The notes under the pieces: model-generated
The model's database searches: none
Told to the model about the DNA's origin: nothing
What the model saw: only the letters and a program-made list of their open reading frames with translations
Translations under genes and position numbers: made by a program
Assembly: GCF_024764775.1 (NCBI RefSeq)
Contig: NZ_JALIGC010000039.1
Span: 649,283 to 713,282 of the forward strand
Direction: 5' to 3'
Length of the DNA stretch: 64,000 nt
Origin: Scandinavium manionii
GTDB taxonomy: Bacteria > Pseudomonadota > Gammaproteobacteria > Enterobacterales > Enterobacteriaceae
In this document: piece after piece, positions 32,959 through 42,382 of the stretch
Layout of the letters: each line of letters begins with the position of its first letter
How positions within the stretch are numbered: position 1 is the stretch's first letter

Positions 32959-33726
32959 ATGAATCAGAGCTGTCTGCCGCGCGTGTTGTCCACGCTGGTT
33001 TGTCTGAGCGCACTCTTTCTGGCACCAACAGGCGCACATGCCGCTGCGACGGTGCTTATCTGGCCTATCGATCCTTATCTGGCTGCGGATAAAAAAGCCA
33101 CCGAACTGTGGATTGAAAATCAGGGGGCGAGCGCCACCACCATGCAGGTGCGCATTGTCCGCTGGCAGCAGCAGGGTGGCCATGAGCGTTATCAGCAGCA
33201 ACAGGATGTGGTGGCGAGTCCGCCGATTTTGCGCATCGACCGCGGCGGAAAGCAGCTGATCCGTCTGATCAAACAGAGCCCGGTGCCGCAGGGAAAAGAG
33301 TTCGCCTACCGAATTATCATCGATGAAATTCCACAGCCGGCGGCGGACACCAAACCGCAAATCGGCCTCAAGCTGCAAATGCGCTACTCGATCCCGCTGT
33401 TCGTTTACGGTCAGGGCGTGCCGGTGGAAGCCGAAGGGGCCAATCATGTGCTGGTTGACGGTCGCAATCTGAGCTGGAAGAACACCACTCTCGATGGAAA
33501 ACCGGCGATTGAAGTGCGCAACCGCGATCGGGTCCATGTGCGATTAAGTGACGTTTCACTGCGCCAGGGAGGCAGCGAGCGGCAAATCGCACCCGGCCTG
33601 CTGGGGTATGTCCTGCCCGGCGAAAGCCGAAGCTGGCCGCTGCCGCCGGGGGTGACGCGTCCGGAACAGATTAGCGCGACCATCAATGCACAGGACGCGA
33701 AATGGCAGTCCGCACCGGGCAACTGA
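32959..33726 (+). CDS. periplasmic pilus chaperone, archaic chaperone-usher type
   Basis: A PapD-like two-domain immunoglobulin chaperone of 255 residues with a signal peptide (1-28, ending GAHA). It shows the N-terminal chaperone domain (ELWIENQGASATTMQVRIVRW), the strand region SPPILRIDRGGKQLIRLIK preceding the subunit-capping edge strand, and EFAYRIIIDEIP. Compared with FimC/PapD the sequence is closer to CsuC-like archaic chaperones. It overlaps the usher gene by 25 bases. Confidence 0.88.
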   Translation: MNQSCLPRVLSTLVCLSALFLAPTGAHAAATVLIWPIDPYLAADKKATELWIENQGASATTMQVRIVRWQQQGGHERYQQQQDVVASPPILRIDRGGKQLIRLIKQSPVPQGKEFAYRIIIDEIPQPAADTKPQIGLKLQMRYSIPLFVYGQGVPVEAEGANHVLVDGRNLSWKNTTLDGKPAIEVRNRDRVHVRLSDVSLRQGGSERQIAPGLLGYVLPGESRSWPLPPGVTRPEQISATINAQDAKWQSAPGN

Positions 33727-36089
33727 CGAAACTTGCCATGTGCATATTGCTAACCAGCTCAGGTCTTTGTCGGGCAGAATCGGGCGACGATCTGCTGCCG
33801 CCGCCGCCGGATGCACGCGAGATTAATCAGCAGTCGGTGTATCAGCTTGGGCTGATTATCAACCACTACGATACTGAAACCGTGGTGCCCGTAACCCAGC
33901 GGGATAACCATTGGTTTATCGCCAGTGCCGACCTGCAACGCGCCGGGCTGCCGAAAGATAAACTGCCGACGGGCGACGTCGATATTTCGGCGCTGAGTGA
34001 GGTCAAAACTGAGTACGACGGCAATGGCCAGCGGCTGTTGCTCACCGTGCCGTCCGACTGGTTCGCCGCTAAAGAAGCCACTTTTCAGGACGGGATCAAA
34101 CGCGCTGTTCCGCTGGACGGCACAGGCGCGTTGCTCAATTACGATGTCTACACCAGCCAGACTCAGCATGGAGCGGGCCAGGCGGCCATCTGGCATGAAC
34201 TGCGCTTTTTCAGCGGCAAGAATAGCCTCTCTTCGACCGGTTACGTCCGGCAAAATCTCAGCGGCGAAAGCCAGCTCGCCGACGGTTATATGCGCTACGA
34301 CACCACGTTAAGCTACACCGATGACGATAACGCCCTCGAATGGGATTTGGGCGACACCATCAGTGATGCCCTGAGCTGGAGCAACAGCGTGCGCGTCGGC
34401 GGGGTGCGAATTGGGCGTGATTTTTCGTTGCGTCCTGATCTCGTCACCTGGCCGCTGCCGACCTTTACCGGCGATGCGGCGGTGCCGACGTCGGTGGACT
34501 TGTTCATTGATGGCTATCGCGCAGGCTCGACCCAGCTTCAGCCCGGACCGTTTACGCTGACCAACCTGCCGTACATCAACGGTGCGGGCAACGCGGTGCT
34601 GGTCACCACCGATGCGTTGGGCCGACAGGTCAGCACCACGCTGCCGTTTTACGTCGCCAGCGAAATGCTCAAACCCGGACTCAGCGACGGCGCGGCGACC
34701 TTCGGTGCATTGCGGCGTAACTACGGCATCGAAAATTTTGACTACGGCCCGGCGGTAGGCAGCGGTACCTGGCGCTACGGCGTGAATGATTATCTGACAC
34801 TGGAAGGACACGCGGAAGGCGCGGAATCACTGGCGCTCGGCGGGGCAGGCACGCTGGTGAAACTCGGCCAGTTTGGGATCGTCAACGGCAGCTACACCTT
34901 CAGCCAAATGTACGGCGAAGGCGGGCAGCAGCTTAACTGGGGCTATCAGTACAGCACCGGCGCATTCAGCTTTATTACTCAGCATACCCATCGCGATAAA
35001 ACCTTCGGCAACCTTGCGCTGTACGACACCCCACGTCTGTACGATGACGAAAATAATCCCATTGCCAGCCTCAGCCAGCGCAGCGACCAGTATTCGCTGT
35101 CGCTGAATATGGGTAACTACGGCAATATCGGCGCGGCGTGGATTGGGGTTCAGAGCTTTGACAGCCAAAAAACCGAGCTGCTGAATCTCTCCTGGAGCCG
35201 TAACCTGTGGGGAAGCAGCAGTATTTATCTTGCGGCCAGCCGCGACCAGCAGCGCGGAGACTGGACGCTGGCAATGTCGCTGCAAATCCCGCTTGGCGAC
35301 AGGGATAGCGTGGCGGTGAGCACCGAAAATACGCCGGATTACGGCAATACCCAGCGCGTTAGCTATAACCACACCATGCCGTCCGACGGCGGATTTAGCT
35401 GGAATCTGGCCTGGGCGCAGCAGTCGCAGTCGAGCAACTATCAGCAGGCCACGCTCGGCTGGCGCAATAACAATATCGAATTGCAGGGCGGCGGCTACGG
35501 CGAAGAAAACGAAATGACCTGGTGGGCCGAAGCGATGGGATCGCTGGTGCTGATGGATGGGCAGCTATTCGCCGCCAATAAAATCAACGATGCGTTTGTG
35601 GTGATCAGTACCGACGGACAGCCGTCGGTGCCAGTGAGCTACGAGCATCAGCTTGTGGGTGAAACCAACGATAAAGGCTACCTGCTGATTAGCGGCGTCT
35701 CGGCCTGGTATCCCGCGAACTACAGCATTAACGCCCTGAACCTGCCGGCGGATACCCAACTTAAACAGACCGAAAGACGCATTGCGTTACGGCGTAACAG
35801 TGGCTATCTGCTTGAATTTCCGATGGAAGAAGAACGCGTGGCGAGCGTTATTCTCCATGACGAGGCTGGAAAACCGTTACCCGTCGCCAGTCTCGTTTCG
35901 CGTGCCGGAAAAGCGGATGCGCCGGTGGGCTACGACGGCATCGCCTGGCTTGAAAACCTGAAGGATAACAACCCGCTGACTGTCACCACGCCGGACGGCA
36001 AACACTGTGTGGCCAATTTCACGACGCAGCCGAACCCTGACCACAAACTGCAGACCTACGGACCGCTCATCTGCCGGGAGACGAAATAA
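33702..36089 (+). CDS. outer-membrane fimbrial usher, CsuD-like
   Basis: The outer-membrane pore and assembly platform of the pilus. It is 795 residues with a signal peptide (1-25, ending CRA), N-terminal domain, 24-strand beta barrel with plug (VDLFIDGYRAGSTQLQPGPF, LPFYVASEMLKPGLSD), and C-terminal domains (VSYEHQLVGETNDKG, YDGIAWLENLKDNNPLTV). It is shorter than FimD (about 850), as usual for archaic ushers. AGGA lies six bases before the ATG. It overlaps the chaperone gene and shares one base with the next start (TAATG). Confidence 0.92.
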   Translation: MAVRTGQLTKLAMCILLTSSGLCRAESGDDLLPPPPDAREINQQSVYQLGLIINHYDTETVVPVTQRDNHWFIASADLQRAGLPKDKLPTGDVDISALSEVKTEYDGNGQRLLLTVPSDWFAAKEATFQDGIKRAVPLDGTGALLNYDVYTSQTQHGAGQAAIWHELRFFSGKNSLSSTGYVRQNLSGESQLADGYMRYDTTLSYTDDDNALEWDLGDTISDALSWSNSVRVGGVRIGRDFSLRPDLVTWPLPTFTGDAAVPTSVDLFIDGYRAGSTQLQPGPFTLTNLPYINGAGNAVLVTTDALGRQVSTTLPFYVASEMLKPGLSDGAATFGALRRNYGIENFDYGPAVGSGTWRYGVNDYLTLEGHAEGAESLALGGAGTLVKLGQFGIVNGSYTFSQMYGEGGQQLNWGYQYSTGAFSFITQHTHRDKTFGNLALYDTPRLYDDENNPIASLSQRSDQYSLSLNMGNYGNIGAAWIGVQSFDSQKTELLNLSWSRNLWGSSSIYLAASRDQQRGDWTLAMSLQIPLGDRDSVAVSTENTPDYGNTQRVSYNHTMPSDGGFSWNLAWAQQSQSSNYQQATLGWRNNNIELQGGGYGEENEMTWWAEAMGSLVLMDGQLFAANKINDAFVVISTDGQPSVPVSYEHQLVGETNDKGYLLISGVSAWYPANYSINALNLPADTQLKQTERRIALRRNSGYLLEFPMEEERVASVILHDEAGKPLPVASLVSRAGKADAPVGYDGIAWLENLKDNNPLTVTTPDGKHCVANFTTQPNPDHKLQTYGPLICRETK

Positions 36090-37051
36090 TGCGTCGCGCT
36101 TTAGGGTTGTTGGTCCTGCTCTGGCTGGTGAGTCTGCCAGGGCACGCGGCCTGTACGGTCAGCATGGCGAATGGGTCATTTGGCAGCCTCTCGTCCTTCA
36201 CGATCAAGAGCACCGAACAGCAAACGTCGGCCAATTTGGTCGTCAGCTGCGATACGGTGCTGAACCTGCTGACCAGCGATACGATCTCCATGAACGTGGT
36301 CAGCGCTACCGCCACCTCGGGGACGCGCCCGGCGCTGAAAAACACCGCCGCCGCCGATGTGGTGCCAGTCAGGGTCTGCGGCACCTCTTCATGCAGCAAC
36401 ACGACGGAAACGGCCATCGCACAAACCTATACCTGGAGCGGGAATACGTTGCTCGGCCTGCTAACCTCCAAAAGCTACACCTTGCCGATTTACTTCCGCA
36501 CGGTGGCGGGGCAGAGCGTCAGCGCCGGAAATTACCAGGTCAGCATCAACCTGCGCATCAGCTATAGCGTCTGCCCGACGGGGCTGTTGGGGATTTGCCT
36601 GGGCACGCCGCAAACCGGTACCGTTGTGATGACGACGCTGTTAAACATGACTGTCACCACCGACTGCATCACCATCAGCGCGCCGGATGTGAACTTCGGC
36701 AGCGCGCCGCTGGTGAGTCATTTCCTGCCGGTGTCGCAATCCGTCGCCATCACCTGCACCAAAGGCAGCGTCTATACCGTAGGCATCAACAATGGCGCGA
36801 ACGCGGGCAGTGGCACGGTGCGAAAAATGGTTAGCGGTAACAATTCGATGAGTTATGACATCTATAAGGGTAGCACCAGCAACCGTTGGGGACCGAGCGG
36901 GAGTGAACGCTGGGCGAGCAGCGCCGCAAGCTCTGTCAGCGCTGACGGAACGGTGAATACCTACAACTATACCGCCCGAATGCTGAGTGGGCAGACCACG
37001 CCGCCCGCCGGGAGTTACACCGACACGCTGGTGGTGGACGTCACCTTCTGA
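36089..37051 (+). CDS. two-domain spore coat U protein, probable pilus tip adhesin (CsuE-like)
   Basis: A 320-residue exported protein with a signal peptide (1-20, PGHA) and two SCPU domains (about 21-175 and 180-320). The C-terminal domain ends in GSYTDTLVVDVTF like a pilin, and the N-terminal one would form the exposed tip. Order and two-domain build match CsuE of Acinetobacter, whose tip loops bind abiotic surfaces by hydrophobic contacts. Adhesion here is inferred. It ends only 20 bases before the sigma-28 promoter of tar, with no terminator seen between. Confidence 0.85.
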   Translation: MRRALGLLVLLWLVSLPGHAACTVSMANGSFGSLSSFTIKSTEQQTSANLVVSCDTVLNLLTSDTISMNVVSATATSGTRPALKNTAAADVVPVRVCGTSSCSNTTETAIAQTYTWSGNTLLGLLTSKSYTLPIYFRTVAGQSVSAGNYQVSINLRISYSVCPTGLLGICLGTPQTGTVVMTTLLNMTVTTDCITISAPDVNFGSAPLVSHFLPVSQSVAITCTKGSVYTVGINNGANAGSGTVRKMVSGNNSMSYDIYKGSTSNRWGPSGSERWASSAASSVSADGTVNTYNYTARMLSGQTTPPAGSYTDTLVVDVTF

Positions 37052-37071
37052 TGGCGTCGCGTGACTTAACG

Positions 37072-37098
37072 TAAAGTTCTGTGGATACGTGCCGATAA
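37072..37098 (+). promoter_or_regulatory. tar: sigma-28 (FliA) promoter of tar
   Basis: TAAAGTTC-N11-GCCGATAA matches the FliA consensus at 15 of 16 positions with the exact spacer, 32-58 bases before the tar ATG. It gives tar-tap-cheRBYZ their own class III promoter downstream of the pilus operon. Confidence 0.9.
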
Positions 37099-37129
37099 CA
37101 CCGCTATCACGTTATTGAAAAGGTGTTGT

Positions 37130-38791
37130 ATGTTGAACCGTATCCGCGTTGTCACCCTGTTGATGTTGGTGCTGGTCGTCTTCGCACTGCTTCAGCTGCT
37201 GTCCGGTGGCTTTCTGTTCTCGTCCCTGCAGCAAAACCAGCACAGTTTTTCCCTCTCGAATGAGCTGCGTACCCGTCAGACCGAACTGAGCAAAACCTGG
37301 GAGCTGATGCTGCAAACACGCATCAACCTGAGCCGCTCATCGGCGCGCATGATGATGGACACCGCCAATCAGCAAAGCAGTGCCAAAACGGACCTGCTGA
37401 ACAACGCCAAAACCTCACTGGCGGAGGCGGCAAAACACTACGCGGCTTTCACTGAGCTTACAGCCCAGCCTGATCTGGCGGATGTCAGTGCTACGGTGGA
37501 TGCGAGCTATCAGAAATATTTCGCCGGGCTGACCGAACTGGTGGGCTTCCTGCAAAACGGCAACATGGATGCCTATTTCGCCCAGCCTACGCAGGGGATG
37601 CAAAACGGCTTGAGCGACGCGATGACCCAGTATGCGACGCAGAGCGAAACCCTTTATCAGCACGCCTTGAGCACCAGCAAACGTGATTACAAATTTGCCC
37701 AGTGGCAGCTGGCGGCAATCGCCATTGTGCTGGTGATTATCCTCGCCGCGGCGTGGTACGGCATACGCCACATTCTGCTTAATCCGCTGGCGGGCGTGAT
37801 GAGCCATTTGCGCCGAATTGCGCAGGGCGATTTGACGCAGCCGGTCAACGTGCGCGGACGTAACGAAATTGCCGCGCTGGCCGAAACCGTTAACCAGATG
37901 CAGAAGTCGCTGATCGACACCGTCACCCGCGTGCGTCAGGGTTCCGACGCCATTTACACCGGCACCAGCGAAATCGCGATCGGCAATAACGATCTCTCCT
38001 CCCGCACCGAAGAACAGGCGTCTGCCCTCGAGCAAACCGCTGCCAGTATGGAAGAGCTGACCGCCACCGTGAAGCAGAACGCCGAGAATGCCCGTCAGGC
38101 GTCGCAGCTGGCGCTCAGCGCCTCCGAAACTGCCCAGCGCGGCGGCAAAGTGGTGGATGGCGTGGTGAAAACCATGCACGACATCGCCGCCAGTTCGCAG
38201 AAGATTTCTGATATCACCGGCGTTATCGACGGGATTGCCTTCCAGACCAACATTCTGGCACTCAACGCCGCGGTCGAAGCCGCGCGCGCCGGGGAGCAGG
38301 GCCGTGGTTTTGCTGTGGTCGCCGGGGAAGTGCGTAACCTCGCGAGCCGCAGTGCCCAGGCGGCAAAAGAGATCAAAGGCCTGATTGAAGACTCGGTATC
38401 AAAAGTGGACACCGGTTCGGTACTGGTGGAAAGCGCGGGCGAAACCATGAGCGATATCGTCAACGCCGTCACCCGCGTCACCGACATCATGGGCGAGATT
38501 TCCTCGGCCTCCGACGAACAGAGCCGCGGCATCGATCAGGTTGCTCTCGCCGTCTCCGAAATGGATCGCGTCACCCAACAAAACGCCGCGCTGGTGCAGC
38601 AGTCCGCTGCCGCCGCTGCGGCACTTGAAGAGCAGTCAGGCAGCCTGGCCCGCGCCGTTTCCGCGTTTCAGATTGCCACCGTCAGCAACCGTGCAGTGAG
38701 TAAAACGACAAGCGTTCCACCGGCCAGCCGCGAGCCACTGCGCCCGCACGTTGCCGCCGCCGGAATCGATGATAACTGGGAAACTTTTTAA
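37130..38791 (+). CDS. tar: aspartate chemoreceptor Tar
   Basis: Methyl-accepting chemotaxis protein, 553 residues, the same as E. coli Tar when started at MLNRIRVVTLLM (AAAAGG upstream). It has a periplasmic four-helix ligand domain between two membrane helices, HAMP (about 215-267) and the cytoplasmic hairpin with the invariant tip EIAFQTNILALNAAVEAARAG-like segment. The aspartate contacts Arg64, Arg69 and Arg73 (LQTRINLSRSSAR) and YFAQPTQGMQN are conserved, which distinguishes it from Tsr. The C-terminal NWETF pentapeptide tethers CheR and CheB. Confidence 0.95.
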   Translation: MLNRIRVVTLLMLVLVVFALLQLLSGGFLFSSLQQNQHSFSLSNELRTRQTELSKTWELMLQTRINLSRSSARMMMDTANQQSSAKTDLLNNAKTSLAEAAKHYAAFTELTAQPDLADVSATVDASYQKYFAGLTELVGFLQNGNMDAYFAQPTQGMQNGLSDAMTQYATQSETLYQHALSTSKRDYKFAQWQLAAIAIVLVIILAAAWYGIRHILLNPLAGVMSHLRRIAQGDLTQPVNVRGRNEIAALAETVNQMQKSLIDTVTRVRQGSDAIYTGTSEIAIGNNDLSSRTEEQASALEQTAASMEELTATVKQNAENARQASQLALSASETAQRGGKVVDGVVKTMHDIAASSQKISDITGVIDGIAFQTNILALNAAVEAARAGEQGRGFAVVAGEVRNLASRSAQAAKEIKGLIEDSVSKVDTGSVLVESAGETMSDIVNAVTRVTDIMGEISSASDEQSRGIDQVALAVSEMDRVTQQNAALVQQSAAAAAALEEQSGSLARAVSAFQIATVSNRAVSKTTSVPPASREPLRPHVAAAGIDDNWETF

Positions 38792-38827
38792 CTTTACGCG
38801 GCCTGTTGCCGTATATCGGGAGTGGTG

Positions 38828-40432
38828 ATGTTCAATCGAATTCGTATCTCGACCACCTTGTTTCTGATTCTGGTGGTGTGTGGTCTGTTACAGGTGGGCA
38901 GTAACGGGCTGTCGTTTTGGGCATTTCGTGATGGACAGCAAAACCTCAGTCAGGTTGAGCAAGGGAATGTGCAGTTAAGCAGTCTGATGGACGCCCGCGT
39001 GGTGTTGCTTCAGGCCAGCACCGCGCTGAATAAAGCCGGAACGCTGACCGCGTTGAGCTATCCGCCGGAAGACATCAAAAAGCTGATGACCAGCGCGCGT
39101 CGGGATTTGAAACAGGCGGACAAAGAGTTTGCTGAGTTTATGGCGATCCCGCCGGTGAATGATGAAGCCATCGCATTGCAGGCGCAAAGCAAGCAAACCT
39201 ATGCCGACCTGCACGCCGCGCTCGATCACCAGGCGACCTGGCTTGAAAGCAATCAGCTTTCAGACTTTATGACCGCGCCTGTGCAAACGGCACAGGACGC
39301 GTTCGACGCCAACTACCACACCTGGCAGCAGAATATTGGGGCGTATGTACAAAATGCGCGTCACGCCAGCGAGGCGAATTATCACCGTTCGGCGGCGATT
39401 TTCATCGCCATGGTGGTGCTCGCCGCGCTGATTACCAGCGGCGCACTGCTGTGGACGCGTCGCATGATCGTTCAGCCGCTCAACATTATCAGCAGTCACT
39501 TCAACAGTATTGCGCAGGGCAACCTGGCGCGGCCAGTGTCGGTGTTCGGCAAGAACGAAATATCGGCTATTTTTGCCGGACTGAAAGCGATGCAAACCGC
39601 GCTGCGCGACACCGTAAGCCAGGTGCGGCAGGGCAGTCACGCGATGCACACCGGAATTTCGGAAATCGCTGCCGGTAATAACGATCTCTCTTCACGCACC
39701 GAACAGCAGGCGGCGTCGCTGGCAGAAACCGCGGCGAGCATGGAGCAACTGACCGCCACCGTCGGGCAGAACGCTGACAATGCCCGACAGGCCTCTGGCC
39801 TGGCGAGCACAGCAGCATCGACGGCCAAACGCGGCGGTGAGCAGGCGTCACACGTGGCGGAGACCATGCACGGTATCGCCACCAGTTCGCGCAAAATTGG
39901 CGACATTATTAGCGTTATCGACGGGATTGCCTTCCAGACCAATATTCTGGCCCTCAACGCGGCGGTCGAAGCGGCACGAGCGGGCGAGCAGGGCCGTGGA
40001 TTTGCGGTGGTGGCCGGCGAGGTGCGTAACCTTGCCAGCCGCAGCGCCCAGGCGGCAAAAGAGATTAAAGGCCTGATTGAAGAGTCGGTGTCCCGGGTGC
40101 AGGAAGGTTCTGCGCTGGTGGATACCGCCGCCAACACCATGAATGAGATCGTCCGTTCCGTCACCCAGGTTAACGACATCATGGGTGAGATTGCCTCGGC
40201 GTCTGACGAACAGCGTCGTGGTATCGAACAGGTGGCGCTGGCGGTAAGCCAGATGGATCAGGTGACGCAGCAAAACGCCTCGCTGGTGGAAGAAGCGGCG
40301 GCGGCGACCGAACAGCTGGCAGGGCAGGCAGACAGCCTGACCGCGCTGGTGTCGTTGTTTGAACTTGAAGAAAAAAGAGTACCGCATCATCAAGAAGGGG
40401 CACCGCCAGTTGCCGTGCCTGTGGTTTCCTGA
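38828..40432 (+). CDS. tap: dipeptide chemoreceptor Tap
   Basis: Low-abundance receptor that in E. coli senses dipeptides with the binding protein DppA. The N-terminus MFNRIRISTTLFLILVVCG, QASTALNKAGTLTALSYP and ATWLESNQLSDFMTAPVQ are specific for Tap. It is 534 residues, beginning at the ATG with GGGAG upstream. Unlike Tar it ends in PVAVPVVS and lacks the NWETF tether, so its adaptation relies on neighbouring high-abundance receptors. A degraded sigma-28-like pair (TAACTTTA-N11-GCCGTATA, 38789-38815) precedes it. Confidence 0.95.
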   Translation: MFNRIRISTTLFLILVVCGLLQVGSNGLSFWAFRDGQQNLSQVEQGNVQLSSLMDARVVLLQASTALNKAGTLTALSYPPEDIKKLMTSARRDLKQADKEFAEFMAIPPVNDEAIALQAQSKQTYADLHAALDHQATWLESNQLSDFMTAPVQTAQDAFDANYHTWQQNIGAYVQNARHASEANYHRSAAIFIAMVVLAALITSGALLWTRRMIVQPLNIISSHFNSIAQGNLARPVSVFGKNEISAIFAGLKAMQTALRDTVSQVRQGSHAMHTGISEIAAGNNDLSSRTEQQAASLAETAASMEQLTATVGQNADNARQASGLASTAASTAKRGGEQASHVAETMHGIATSSRKIGDIISVIDGIAFQTNILALNAAVEAARAGEQGRGFAVVAGEVRNLASRSAQAAKEIKGLIEESVSRVQEGSALVDTAANTMNEIVRSVTQVNDIMGEIASASDEQRRGIEQVALAVSQMDQVTQQNASLVEEAAAATEQLAGQADSLTALVSLFELEEKRVPHHQEGAPPVAVPVVS

Positions 40433-40454
40433 AAGGACGTAAGAAGAAGGCGCT

Positions 40455-41321
40455 ATGACTGCAACTCTGCCCAACGGGCAATCGTCATTACTCATGCAGA
40501 TGACACAGCGCCTGGCGCTGTCCGACGCGCAGTTTCGTCGGATATGCCAACTGATCTACCAGCGCGCAGGTATTGTGCTGGCCGATCACAAGCGCGACAT
40601 GGTGTACAACAGGCTGGTGCGACGCTTGCGCCAGCTCGGTCTCGATGATTTTGGCCGCTATCTGGCAATGCTGGAGGCCAATCAGGATAACGCCGAGTGG
40701 CAGGCATTTATTAACTCGCTGACCACTAACCTCACGGCCTTTTTCCGCGAGGCGCACCATTTCCCGACTTTGGCCGAGCACGCGAAGCGGCGTCAGGGTG
40801 AGTATCGCGTCTGGAGCGCGGCGGCATCGACCGGCGAAGAGCCGTACTCGATTGCCATCACGCTCGCCGACACGTTGGGCACCGCGCCGGGTCGCTGGAA
40901 GGTTTTTGCCAGCGACATCGACACCGAAGTCCTGAACAAAGCGCAGAACGGCGTTTATCGCCAGGATGAGCTGAAAACGCTGTCGCAGCAGCAACTACAG
41001 CACTATTTCATGCGTGGTACTGGGCCACACGACGGCCTGGTGCGTGTGCGCCAGGAGCTGGCGAACTATGTTGATTTTGCTCCGGTGAATTTGCTCGATA
41101 AAAGCTACAACGTGCCGGGGCCATTCGATGCGATTTTTTGTCGCAACGTGATGATTTACTTCGACAAGACGACGCAGCAGGAGATCCTGCGCCGCTTTGT
41201 TCCCCTGCTTAAGCCTGACGGATTACTGTTTGCCGGGCACTCAGAGAACTTCAGCAACCTCGTGCGCGAGTTCAGTCTGCGGGGGCAGACGGTGTACGCG
41301 CTGAATAAGGATAAAGCATGA
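40455..41321 (+). CDS. cheR: chemotaxis protein methyltransferase CheR
   Basis: Methylates receptor glutamates using SAM. It is 288 residues with an N-terminal helical domain (FRRICQLIYQRAGIVLADHK), the SAM-binding core VWSAAASTGEEPYSIA (about residues 122-137), FASDIDTEVLNKAQ and FDAIFCRNVMIYF. A beta subdomain that binds the receptor NWETF peptide lies within the C-terminal half. It overlaps cheB by four bases (ATGA). Confidence 0.98.
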   Translation: MTATLPNGQSSLLMQMTQRLALSDAQFRRICQLIYQRAGIVLADHKRDMVYNRLVRRLRQLGLDDFGRYLAMLEANQDNAEWQAFINSLTTNLTAFFREAHHFPTLAEHAKRRQGEYRVWSAAASTGEEPYSIAITLADTLGTAPGRWKVFASDIDTEVLNKAQNGVYRQDELKTLSQQQLQHYFMRGTGPHDGLVRVRQELANYVDFAPVNLLDKSYNVPGPFDAIFCRNVMIYFDKTTQQEILRRFVPLLKPDGLLFAGHSENFSNLVREFSLRGQTVYALNKDKA

Positions 41322-42367
41322 GTAAAATCAGGGTGTTGTCTGTCGATGATTCGGCGCTGATGCGTCAAATTATGACCGAGATTGTCAACAGCCACAGCGA
41401 TATGGAGATGGTCGCGACGGCACCAGATCCGCTGGTTGCCCGGGATTTGATCAAAAAATATAACCCGGACGTGCTGACGCTGGATGTCGAAATGCCGCGC
41501 ATGGATGGCCTCGATTTTCTGGAGAAGCTGATGCGCCTGCGGCCGATGCCGGTGGTGATGGTTTCCTCGCTGACTGGTAAAGGCTCGGAAGTGACGTTAC
41601 GCGCGCTGGAGCTGGGTGCGGTGGATTTTGTCACCAAGCCGCAGATTGGCATTCGCGAAGGGATGCTGGCCTACAGCGAAATGATTGCCGACAAAGTGCG
41701 GGCTGCCTCGCGGGCGCAGATTAGCGCGCATAAAACGCTGGCAGCGCCGGTGGCGCTCAAAGCCGGGCCGATGCTCAGCTCTGAAAAGCTGCTGGTGATT
41801 GGCGCCTCAACGGGCGGCACCGAAGCGATTCGTCACGTGCTGCAACCTCTGCCGCTGACCAGTCCGGCAATTTTAATCACCCAGCATATGCCGCCGGGGT
41901 TCACCCGTTCATTCGCGGAACGGCTGAACAAGCTGTGCCAGATTGCGGTGAAAGAGGCCGAAGACGGCGAGCGCGTATTGCCAGGCCACGCCTACATCGC
42001 GCCGGGTGACAAACATATGGAGCTGGCGCGTAGCGGGGCCAACTATCAAATCAAAATTCATGACGGGCCGCCGGTTAACCGGCACCGTCCGTCGGTGGAT
42101 GTGCTGTTTCATTCGGTGGCGAAAAACGCCGGGCGCAATGCGGTGGGGGTGATCCTCACCGGAATGGGAAACGACGGCGCCGCCGGAATGTTAGCGATGC
42201 ACCAGGCTGGCGCCTGGACTATTGCGCAGAACGAGGCAAGTTGTGTGGTGTTCGGCATGCCGCGTGAAGCCATCAATATGGGTGGTGTCAGCGAAGTGGT
42301 CGATCTTAGTCAGGTAAGCCAGCAGATGCTGGCGAAAATCAGTGCCGGACAGGCAATACGTATTTAA
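41318..42367 (+). CDS. cheB: chemotaxis response regulator methylesterase CheB
   Basis: Demethylates and deamidates receptor residues when phosphorylated by CheA. It is 349 residues. The receiver domain has Asp10-Asp11 and the phosphoacceptor Asp56 (LTLDVEMPRMDG). The C-terminal catalytic domain has the serine of GASTGGTEAI, the histidine of TQHMPPGF and the aspartate of GMGNDGAAGM forming the triad. The start overlaps cheR, and cheY follows after 15 bases. Confidence 0.98.
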   Translation: MSKIRVLSVDDSALMRQIMTEIVNSHSDMEMVATAPDPLVARDLIKKYNPDVLTLDVEMPRMDGLDFLEKLMRLRPMPVVMVSSLTGKGSEVTLRALELGAVDFVTKPQIGIREGMLAYSEMIADKVRAASRAQISAHKTLAAPVALKAGPMLSSEKLLVIGASTGGTEAIRHVLQPLPLTSPAILITQHMPPGFTRSFAERLNKLCQIAVKEAEDGERVLPGHAYIAPGDKHMELARSGANYQIKIHDGPPVNRHRPSVDVLFHSVAKNAGRNAVGVILTGMGNDGAAGMLAMHQAGAWTIAQNEASCVVFGMPREAINMGGVSEVVDLSQVSQQMLAKISAGQAIRI

Positions 42368-42382
42368 GAGGAGTGAAGTTAA

